64,000 bases of DNA from Arthrobacter sp. AQ5-06. GTDB taxonomy: Bacteria > Actinomycetota > Actinomycetes > Actinomycetales > Micrococcaceae. The translations under genes and the position numbers were made by a program. Shown here piece after piece: positions 57,087-64,000 of the stretch. The DNA lies in NCBI RefSeq assembly GCF_003287955.1, contig NZ_QMKP01000016.1, positions 18,887 through 82,886 on the forward strand, read 5' to 3'. Position 1 is the first letter of the stretch. Each line of letters begins with the position of its first letter. Below the pieces are notes generated by a model, which worked only from the letters and a program-made list of their open reading frames with translations, did no database searches and was not told the DNA's origin.

Positions 57087-58062
57087 CTAATTCACCGAAT
57101 CTCCTTGGGAAAAGTTTTGCGAAAGCTCGGCTTCGATTTCGCTGATGCTGGGGAGCGTGGCAGCGAATTCCTCTGGCAAGGACGCCACAATCGCGGATTC
57201 CCATTCGGCGATACCGATCGGTTTCGAGAAGCCCCGCAGAGAGTACTCGGCCACGACGTTGTTCTTCGTTTTGCACAGCAGCAGTCCGATGGTCGGCTCG
57301 TCGTCAGCATGACCCAGGAGGTGGTCAACAGCGGACATGTACATGTTGATCTGACCCAGATACTCCGGCTTGAAGGCGGTGGCTTTCAACTCCACCACGA
57401 CGAAGCAACGCAGCTTGAAGTTATAGAACAGCAGATCGGCGAAAAACTCATCGGCGCCGATAGTCAACCGGACTTGCCGGCCGACAAAGGCAAACCCTTG
57501 GCCGAGTTCCAACAGGAACTTTTCGACGTGCACCACGAGCTGTCCGTCAAGCTCACGCTCATTCCGCTTGCCTGTCATGGACACGAAGTCGAAGACGTAT
57601 GGGTCCTTGAATGATTGCTGGCAAGATCCGAGTCCGACGGTGGCAATGTCGCTTTGAAGTTGGTGATCGCCCTGCCGGAGCGTTCGTGGAGTTTCGTCTC
57701 GATATGGTGTGCCATTACGTTGCGAGACCAGCCATTCTCGACGGCGGCAGCTGCGTACCAGAGCCGTGTTTCGGGGTCGTTGAGCTTATGGATCAGCGCG
57801 AGGTGGTGGTACCAAGGCAATTGTGCAAGCGGCGCTTGCACAATTGCCTCGGTAGGCCGTGTTTCAGCGAAGGCCCGCATGTATTTCAGGTTTCGCGGCG
57901 AGAATCCGGTTGCTTCGGGAACAGCATTTCCTGGTTCGCAGCGGCGATCGCCTTGGAACGGCCAGCCCTGATTTTGCCCGTGACGGACGCCAGCAAGTCC
58001 GGGTACCAATCGGGCATGCTGGTCGCCGTTGGTGCTGTTTCAAACGATGCTGGTGTCGACAT
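57087..58062 (-). pseudogene. decayed YhcG/DUF1016 PDDEXK nuclease gene
   Basis: Three frame segments together give one family protein. Segment one (from ATG 58062) reads MSTPASFETAPTATSMPDWY and continues to ANQEMLF. A deletion of several tens of codons plus a shift near 57912-57925 then joins it to EATGFSPRNLKYMRAF and ALIHKLNDPETRLWYAAAAV. Near 57612 a missing base (GCCAGCAAT for GCCCAGCAAT) shifts to the nuclease part QSFKDPYVFDFVSM, FADLLFYNFKLRCFVVVELK and PTIGLLLCKTKNNVVAEY. The intact family is linked to restriction and anti-phage loci, but no partners are seen here. Confidence 0.85.
57815..57849. repeat. 35-nt perfect palindrome inside the YhcG relic
   Basis: AGGCAATTGTGCAAGC (57815-57830) and its exact complement (57834-57849) flank GGC. 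The stretch codes for part of the conserved AIVQAPLAQLPW segment, so it is not an obvious insertion. Confidence 0.8.
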
Positions 58063-58222
58063 GTGGAGCGGTCCCTTTCGTGGCTGTCATTTCCCCTGAA
58101 TCTATCGGCGGGCTCTGACATACAGCACCGTCGGCCGACCTTCACCGAACCGCAGGCGCCATACTAATAGGGAATGGGCGGGGCCTGGCCGGCCCTGGTT
58201 TCCGGAGTCGAAGACGGTCACC

Positions 58223-58509
58223 GTGAGAGCGATTCAGGGCAAGGCCGCAGTGCTGCTGATGGCGGCGCTCCTGTTGGGCGGTTGCGGCTCCGGCGGCGGA
58301 AGTCCCGCGGCGTCCCCCGGGCCGGGGATAGCGACGACAGGAGCGGTCAACCCGGGAGCGCCAACGATCACCATCAGGGCCTGGCATTTGACGTGGATGT
58401 CCGCGGAAGCGGCGGGACGGCCACGTTCACGGCGCCCTCGGCACCAGGTTCCTACCCCTACTACTGCACCTATCACCCCAATATGCGCGGGACGCTGATA
58501 GTCAAATGA
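58223..58509 (+). pseudogene. cupredoxin-like lipoprotein, frameshifted
   Basis: The first frame gives a lipoprotein head (MRAIQGKAAVLLMAALLLGG with Cys next) and PGAPTITI. The next frame gives GLAFDVDVRGSGGTATFTAP and the copper-site end GSYPYYCTYHPNMRGTLIVK. One base is missing near 58375 (ATCACCATCAGGG). The middle of a normal cupredoxin, with the first His ligand (WTNxDxxxHT), is also absent. The gene overlaps the next one by ATGA. Confidence 0.8.
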
Positions 58510-58902
58510 ACATGGCACTGAGGGTACTGACGGCACTGGCATTGTTCATCGATGCCGGGGTACATATTTACCTGGCCCCCGGCTACCAGGCGGCCTCGCC
58601 GGGTAGCCGGACACGGCAACCTGTTCTTGCTCGAATCGTCTGCGGCGGTGCTGGCGCTGTGGGTTCTGTTCCGCGGCAGCAGAGCCTCCTTTGCCCTGGC
58701 CCTGGTGGTGGCTCTGAGCGCATTCGTCGCCGTGGTGTTGTACCGGTATGTGGATATCCCGGCCTTCGGACCCTTCCCCGCGATGTATGAGCCGGTGTGG
58801 TTTTTTGAGAAGTCGCTGAGCGCGGTGGCTGAGGGAGTCGGGGCCCTACTGGCCGCTGTGGGCGTGATGCGGACCGGCCCCAGGCGCCGGTCCGCCAAGT
58901 AG
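58506..58902 (+). pseudogene. small multi-helix membrane protein, frameshifted
   Basis: The N-terminal frame gives MNMALRVLTALALFIDAGVH. After about 58600 the other frame continues with GNLFLLESSAAVLALWVLFR, ALALVVALSAFVAVVLYRYV and a C-terminal helix AVAEGVGALLAAVGVM. The two parts together make a typical four-helix actinobacterial membrane protein that accompanies cupredoxins. The frameshift lies near GCCGGGTAGCCGG (58599-58611). Confidence 0.75.
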
Positions 58903-58909
58903 TAGGGAA

Positions 58910-60439
58910 TCAGGGCATCGGTGCGGGTGGGAGGTTCTTGGCGGCGGGCCCCTGGATCACGGTGCCGGCGGTGGAGAACCGGGAGCCGTGGCAGGGGCAG
59001 TCCCAAGTGGTGTCGGCGGCGTTAAAGCAGACGGTGCAGCCCAGGTGTGTGCAGGTGGCGGAGACGGCGTGGACCTGCCCGTCTGCGTCTTTGTAGACGG
59101 CGGTGCTCTCGCCGTTGACTTTGATGACTGTCCCCTCTCCGGGCGACAGGTCCGAGTGGCTGGGCCGGCCTCGGAGTTTGCCGGCCAGGACAGCTTCCAC
59201 GGTTTTGATGTTCTCCTTCATGAACCGTCTCGCGCTGGCTGCCGGGGTAATCCGGATGCTGTTGAAGACCGAGGCCCAAGGGTTCTCCCGGCCGTTGAGG
59301 GTGTCCGCGAGAATGAGCGCGGCCGCGGTTCCGTTGGACAGGCCCCATTTGCGCAGACCGGTGATCACGTACACGTGTTTGGCGGTGGGTGACATAAGTC
59401 CGGCGTAGGGCAGCCCGTCGAGCGGGATGCCGTCCTGAGTTGACCAGCGGTAGGCGACCTTGTCCACGCCGAGGCGGTCGTGGGCGAAGGCTGCGAGTCT
59501 GCGGTACCGCGCGGCTGTGTCACCGGACTCGGACACGCGGTGGCCCTCGCCGCCGGTAAGCACATAGCTTGTGCCGTTGACGCTGGCGGTCAGAATGGAT
59601 CGCATCGGTTCGTCGACGCTGATGAACGTGGCGGCCAGCGGTGGCGTGTCCACGCGTCCGGCGACAAGGTAGGAGCGGTGCGGATGGCACCGCAGGTAGA
59701 AGAGGCCCTGGTCGCCGAACGGCACATTCGTGGCGACGATGATGTCGCGGGCCCGGACGGTGCCGTGTTCGGTATCGACGACGGCTGGGGAACCATCGCG
59801 GACCTGCTGCGCCCGGGTCTGCTCATAGACGAAGCTGCCCCCACCGTTGACCGTGCGGGCGAGACCCCGGAGGTATTTCACGGCATGGATTTGCGCCTGA
59901 CCGTCGAATCGGACCGCACCCTTGACCGGGAAGGGCAGCGGCACGTCGGTGGTGAAAGCGGCGGGCAGGCCGAGGCTGGCGGCAAGGTTGGCTTCGGCGC
60001 GCACGCGGCCGAGCGCGTCGTCGGATTCGGCGTAGGTGTAGTTGGCTACGCGGCGGAAGTCACAGTCGATGGCTTCGGCGGCCACGAGTTGCGCGACGTG
60101 TTCGACTGCGGCCTGGTTGGCCTCCCCGTAGATACGCGCGGTGTCGTTGCTGTGTCGGCGCGCAAGTTCCGTGTAGGCAAGGCGGTGAAGGGAGGTGACC
60201 TTGCCGGTGGTGTGGCCGGTGACGCCGGTTCCGACGCGGGCGCTGTCGATGACCGCGACGGCGTGGCCGTTGCGCTTGAGCGCCAACGCGGCGGTCAGCC
60301 CGGCGATGCCCGCCCCGATGACCGCGACATCGACCTCCAGATCCCCGCGCAGGACGGGATAATCGGTGGTTCCGGCGGTAGCGACCCAGAGGGATCGGGG
60401 TTCACCTTCCGGCCGTCCACTGTTCGATGCGTCATTCAC
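58910..60439 (-). CDS. FAD-dependent oxidoreductase with C-terminal Rieske domain
   Basis: A 509-residue protein. The N-terminal DAO-type FAD domain has DVAVIGAGIAGLTAALALKR and TGHTTGKVTSLHRLAY. The C-terminal Rieske [2Fe-2S] domain has CTHLGC and CPCHGSRF. Proteins of this layout are common in actinobacteria and bacilli and the substrate is unknown. It is complete and intact, unlike its neighbours. Confidence 0.93.
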   Translation of the reverse strand: MNDASNSGRPEGEPRSLWVATAGTTDYPVLRGDLEVDVAVIGAGIAGLTAALALKRNGHAVAVIDSARVGTGVTGHTTGKVTSLHRLAYTELARRHSNDTARIYGEANQAAVEHVAQLVAAEAIDCDFRRVANYTYAESDDALGRVRAEANLAASLGLPAAFTTDVPLPFPVKGAVRFDGQAQIHAVKYLRGLARTVNGGGSFVYEQTRAQQVRDGSPAVVDTEHGTVRARDIIVATNVPFGDQGLFYLRCHPHRSYLVAGRVDTPPLAATFISVDEPMRSILTASVNGTSYVLTGGEGHRVSESGDTAARYRRLAAFAHDRLGVDKVAYRWSTQDGIPLDGLPYAGLMSPTAKHVYVITGLRKWGLSNGTAAALILADTLNGRENPWASVFNSIRITPAASARRFMKENIKTVEAVLAGKLRGRPSHSDLSPGEGTVIKVNGESTAVYKDADGQVHAVSATCTHLGCTVCFNAADTTWDCPCHGSRFSTAGTVIQGPAAKNLPPAPMP

Positions 60440-60585
60440 TGCGCCACCTCAGGATCGCCCGGTACTGCTCGGCTGTGTAAAGGCGGCGTAAGCAGCCGCA
60501 GACGCCGAGGGAGGCGACGGCGACCGTCCCGGGGATTTCGCGCCGGGGGACGGCCGCCGTCGTCCGTTTTCCACGAACCGTGGCG

Positions 60586-61056
60586 TTATGGGGTGCTTCC
60601 CTTCATCTTCTCCATGGCGTCCCTGCCGAGCCAGAGCCCCAGGCCCACCATGCCGACACCCAGAACCAGGTGCAGCCAGTTATCAGCAGTGTTGAACGGG
60701 ACGAAGTTGGCGGCTGCGTTCATGTCGATGACCAGGCCGTAGATCCACAGGAGCAGATACACGATGCCGCCGCCAAGCAGGAACCAGCGGGCCATCGGGT
60801 TTGTCCGGGCCATTGCAATGCCAGCCGCGCCGAACAGCAAATCCACGATGTTGTGCAGCACCTACACTTGGAAGACTCCAAGGAGCATGGCCCCGGACTC
60901 ATGTCCCGCAAAGGTCATGGCGCCGTAATTGGTGGTGATTCCCGGGATGAACCCGAGGACTCCAAACAACAGGAAAACCGAACCAATACCGATGGCGGTG
61001 TTGTGAAGCGTCAACCCCATCAGGTGGTGCTGTGCAGCGTGTGAAGCGGTAGTCAT
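60586..61056 (-). pseudogene. DUF4383 membrane protein split by an in-frame TAG
   Basis: The first half (ATG 61056 with AAGGGAAGG upstream) has ASHAAQHHLMGLTLHNTAIG, a helix, and ends GAMLLGVFQV. Then TAG at 60864-60862 interrupts, and the same frame continues at once with GTG as VLHNIVDLLFGAAGIAMART, LLGGGIVYLLLWIYG and NTADNWLHLVLGVGM. Homologues read through this point. A single point change (for example TCG to TAG) explains it. A restart at the adjacent GTG could still make the second half. Confidence 0.85.
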
Positions 61057-61165
61057 GACCTTCCCTTTCACGCTGTTTACCGGCTCATCTGACCCTCCTG
61101 TCGAGACCGAGCACCCGTCTATGCTTCTGGGGGCTGAGAGGGCTGATTCAGGCCCGGGAATGGTG

Positions 61166-62110
61166 CTACGCGTCCGCGGCAGCCAAGGATTCGATGATGA
61201 GCTCACACACCTCGTGTGTGGTTAGCGCGTCTCCGGCATCGAGTCTCGTGCCGGTGCGCAGCGCGTCCAGAAAATGCCGGCACATGTCCTCAATGCCGCG
61301 TCGATGGCCTACCGGCTCCCAGGCGTCGCCGGGCAGCAGTCTAGTCTCGCCGTCGTGCGCCACGGTGTCGCTCAGGTTGGTGACATCGCGCCGTTGGCCG
61401 GCGCCGGCGGTCTGCAGCACTTCGCTGTTGGACCCGCTGGTGCGGTTCATGATGGCCAAGCCGTTGAATCCACCGTCCTCCAGTTGCAGGATGACGTGGT
61501 GCAGGTCGCCGTTCCCATCGATCCTCCCGCGCACGTCAATGTCGGTTGCACCCGGCGGAGCCAGCATCCTCAGTGTGTCGACAAGGTGGATGAAGTCGTC
61601 GAGGATGATGGTTCGAGTGTTTCCGAGGCCGTTGTGACGGTCCTTTTGCAGGATCACCAGGTCGCGCGGGTGGTTCAGCGACTCCGTGTAGGCTGGCGCG
61701 AACCGCCGGTTGAAGCCCACCATGAGGGAACGTCCGCGTCCTCGCGCAAGGGCCACCATTTGCCGGCTTTCGGCGATGCTGTAGGAGAGGGGCTTGTCGA
61801 CGAAAACGTCGATATCGGCCTCGAGCAGGCGGGTGACGATGTCGTGGTGGTGTTGGGTGGGGGCATGGACGAAGGCAGCGTGCAGGCCCGCATCTATGAG
61901 CGCCTCAAGGTCCGTGTAGAGGCGGGGGACCCGATACGCCGCGCCGATCCGTTCCAGCTTGTCCCGGTCGCGTGTCATGAGGTGGAGCTCCAGCCCGGGC
62001 TGGCTGGCCAGCACGGGAAGGTAGGCCTTTTGCGCGATGCTGCCAATGCCAACGACGCCTATCCTGAGAATATCGTCGCGGGCACTGGCCCCGTTTAGGG
62101 TATTTTTCAT
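61166..62110 (-). CDS. Gfo/Idh/MocA family oxidoreductase
   Basis: A 314-residue NAD(P)-dependent dehydrogenase. The Rossmann loop is IGVVGIGSIAQKAYLPVL, the family EKP motif appears as VFVDKPLSYS, and the C-terminal sheet domain follows (MVGFNRRFAPAY). It probably acts on a sugar or inositol derivative. GAGG precedes the ATG at 62110, which is preferred to an ATG 12 codons upstream. Confidence 0.9.
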   Translation of the reverse strand: MKNTLNGASARDDILRIGVVGIGSIAQKAYLPVLASQPGLELHLMTRDRDKLERIGAAYRVPRLYTDLEALIDAGLHAAFVHAPTQHHHDIVTRLLEADIDVFVDKPLSYSIAESRQMVALARGRGRSLMVGFNRRFAPAYTESLNHPRDLVILQKDRHNGLGNTRTIILDDFIHLVDTLRMLAPPGATDIDVRGRIDGNGDLHHVILQLEDGGFNGLAIMNRTSGSNSEVLQTAGAGQRRDVTNLSDTVAHDGETRLLPGDAWEPVGHRRGIEDMCRHFLDALRTGTRLDAGDALTTHEVCELIIESLAAADA

Positions 62111-63052
62111 CTGAACCTCATGGTGGCTGAAGAACGGGAATGGCAAACGTCCGCCCTTGTGTCAGGACTGCTGAAGGATTGACTGACAGCTGGGGACGGA
62201 AAGCTTCCATGCGGCTGGTGCCGTCTTGTCTATTGTCCCCAGCATGATCGGGCCAGCCGCCAGGGGCGCGCCGACCGCCTGTGCGGTGGCAGGTGTCGGA
62301 CACCCGAATCGGCCGTTGCCGAGGGGTCGCCTGCGCAGGATCGTGTTGGGGACTCCTGCCCCAACATGCTGGAGTAAGAAGACGCCTTCGGACAAATGCA
62401 TGTTTAGAGTCCTCTGCACAAGAATCGTTCGGCCACGAGCACTTCCACCCCTCGGCCGGGAACGCATCAACCTCACCGGCGACGACACCGAGGTGAACTG
62501 GCCCCGGCGCTTGCCCGGGACTCTGATATAGACTTTTGCGTCGCGTTTGCACATATATCCATCCCGACGGACCGCTCATGGACAATGTCCATTGCCGTGG
62601 CACCTTCTGAAATTGAAGGGATATGGGCATGTGACTGCCACGGAGAGGGCAGGGAGTAAATCAGGAATCTAGCACTCGTGCTCGAAGCAACAATCCACGG
62701 TTCCCGTGGAAGCCCTCCACACCACGCTGAAAAACGGGCTCAACTACGGCACCAAGAAGTCACGGCGTCCACCGCAGCAGACGTTTACATCATGCAGCCG
62801 TCCCCCGCCGTCAAGCTACAGCCGGTAAGCCGGCCGCCCCCTATTTTCGACCCCTACGCCACGGTGACGCCCCCAGACCGCTGAAAATGACACAAAACGA
62901 ATGGCCCTCAAGGGATGGTGGTCTGAACCGGTCAACGCACCGTCATTAGATCGTTCAGTGTTGATGAGACCCACGCGGACGAGTACTCCGACTGTTTCGC
63001 GGCCCACCTGCGTGAGCGCGGCAAAACCCTGTCGCAGAACGTCAGCGCCCGG
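62111..63052. other. 942-bp gap without a supportable gene
   Basis: Short frames on both strands have no family features. A short plus-strand frame near 62945-63050 (VDETHADEYSDCFAAHLRER) could be a fragment of a lost gene. Mixed composition and broken frames fit remnant DNA next to a mobile element. Confidence 0.45.
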
Positions 63053-63805
63053 TCACTCGTCCTTAGCAAGAATGAAAGTGACGAAACCCATGACGTTCCG
63101 GTGGCCGCGCAACCACATCATCCTTGCCTTATCCAGCTCACTCCGAATTTCTGACGCCAACTCGTGCTCCGGGTGAGTCACGAGCCACTGCTCCCGATTT
63201 CGGAGATGGCCGCATTCGAAATCTTCCCATTCCTGACTGGTTGAGGTCCGCAGATCAAGAACGCGCCACCCAGCATTGGTGACGATGTCGACAAGGTCGG
63301 GAAGGAGTAGGGCGTCATCAACCGTTGTCCCTTCCCACATGTGAGCTAACTGATCATCGGAGGGGGTAACTGACCAGATCTCGGCACCGAAAACCAGGCG
63401 TCCGGACGGGTTGGTCGAGCTTCGAAGACGGGTCAGAGCTTCGCTAATTGTCCCGAAGGCTTGGTACGAACCTACGTTGAGCACGAGGTCGGCGCTCTCC
63501 GTGTGATCAGCAGATGATCCTTCGTGGAATATGGCCCGGTCAGCAAGTCGCCGTTGTTCAGCTGCTATGCGTGCCTGTTCAATGTAGGGGCCGTTGATGT
63601 CAATGCCCGTGCCGTTGGTACTCGGCATCACGTCGAGAATGTCCAAAAGCATCCCACCCCACCCGCACCCATGGTCCAAAACGGTTTGTGGTCGATTAGT
63701 TGCGAGAACTTCAATCAGGCGGTTGAGGGACTGCCTTCCGATCGGTGAGTTGGTCTGGAGGACGGACGCTCCGCCGCGGGCAGGTGGTGTGCTGGGATCA
63801 AGCAT
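63053..63805 (-). CDS. class I SAM-dependent methyltransferase
   Basis: A 250-residue enzyme with the SAM loop VLDHGCGWGGMLLDILDVMP, the acidic GTGIDINGPYIEQAR and DLVLNVGSYQAFG. It resembles small-molecule (UbiE/Coq5-like) methyltransferases. The substrate is unknown. GC content is lower than in the housekeeping genes, which suggests a different origin. The ATG at 63805 is preferred to an upstream in-frame start at 63844. Confidence 0.85.
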   Translation of the reverse strand: MLDPSTPPARGGASVLQTNSPIGRQSLNRLIEVLATNRPQTVLDHGCGWGGMLLDILDVMPSTNGTGIDINGPYIEQARIAAEQRRLADRAIFHEGSSADHTESADLVLNVGSYQAFGTISEALTRLRSSTNPSGRLVFGAEIWSVTPSDDQLAHMWEGTTVDDALLLPDLVDIVTNAGWRVLDLRTSTSQEWEDFECGHLRNREQWLVTHPEHELASEIRSELDKARMMWLRGHRNVMGFVTFILAKDE

Positions 63806-63942
63806 GATGCTCAACCTAGCATCTGGTGGGTAACAGCCAATCACTCCCGCACGATGCCTGCCTCGCTCATAACGGGACTGCTGAAGGTTTGGTTGACTCC
63901 TAGCCTGTGAGGATTGGCCTCGCGGGTGGAAGGATGTTCATC

Positions 63943-64000
63943 ATGCCCAAAGCCTTTCCTGAAGAGTTCCGCCGCGATGTGGTCGCGGTTGCCCGCAAGG
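63943..64000 (+). mobile_element. start of IS3-family transposase OrfA, 3' partial
   Basis: The frame opens MPKAFPEEFRRDVVAVARK, the typical start of the helix-turn-helix OrfA of IS3-type elements, and is cut by the window end. AAGG lies 9 nt before this ATG; an in-frame ATG at 63934 is possible. The left end of the element should lie between 63846 and 63930. Confidence 0.75.

Noticed and set aside
54500..60870. Sequencing error as the cause of all frameshifts
   Set aside because: The single-base shifts could be errors one by one, but two genes also have internal deletions, one has a nonsense codon, and the first 50 kb shows no such lesions.
62165..63887. GGACTGCTGAAGG occurs at 62165 and 63875 in the same direction, suggesting ends of a mobile element
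   Set aside because: A 13-base match is expected by chance many times in 64 kb, the flanks differ, and the two are direct rather than inverted.

Overview
The window is high-GC DNA with actinobacterial gene order and signals: an ileS translational T-box, the rne-thiD-rplU-rpmA-obgE-proB-proA-nadD-rsfS block, class Ib ribonucleotide reductase, many GTG/TTG starts and many 4-base ATGA/GTGA gene overlaps. Protein content and order point to the Micrococcaceae, most likely Arthrobacter or Pseudarthrobacter. This assignment is from recognition, not from a database search.

From 1 to about 22,400 lies a conserved housekeeping block: an SDR dehydrogenase cut by the window edge, a membrane-anchored EEP-fold protein on the minus strand, T-box/ileS/folC/DUF4233/ndk, a 71-nt perfect palindrome, a VKOR-family protein, RNase E/G, a TPP riboswitch with a ThiD-TenA fusion, L21/L27/Obg, proline biosynthesis (proB, proA), nadD, a low-complexity membrane protein, rsfS, and two identical tRNA-Ala(GGC) genes that each have a promoter and a terminator.

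From 22,400 to 50,100 the genes form metabolic and envelope operons. These are a CFA-type methyltransferase; a PhnA-like protein; a flavin monooxygenase and an RlmG/RsmC-like methyltransferase; a ROK regulator followed by a sugar ABC importer without an ATPase; a MoxR/DUF58/vWA/vWA/TPR operon like the Bat aerotolerance cluster; metF-metE behind a structured leader; a LysR regulator divergent from a FAD oxidoreductase/DUF1365/CFA synthase operon; and nrdHIE-nrdF with candidate NrdR boxes.

From 50,100 to the end the character changes to an accessory region. It holds a WxL-like/DUF916/ice-binding (DUF3494) surface cluster, an aminotransferase, a VOC protein, a Rieske-FAD oxidoreductase, a Gfo/Idh/MocA oxidoreductase, a methyltransferase and the start of an IS3-type transposase. 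Between them lies a concentration of damaged genes: a DUF4352-like lipoprotein gene with apparently compensating frameshifts, a YhcG/DUF1016 nuclease with an internal deletion and a frameshift, a cupredoxin, a small membrane protein, a DUF4383 gene split by TAG, and a 3'-truncated ice-binding protein. The first 50 kb shows no comparable lesions, so sequencing error is a poor explanation.

The items most worth a second look are the WxL/DUF916/ice-binding cluster, the metF-metE leader (an operator-like palindrome at the start region plus a three-way-junction fold), the perfect palindrome after ndk, and the decay pattern of the 50-61 kb region.
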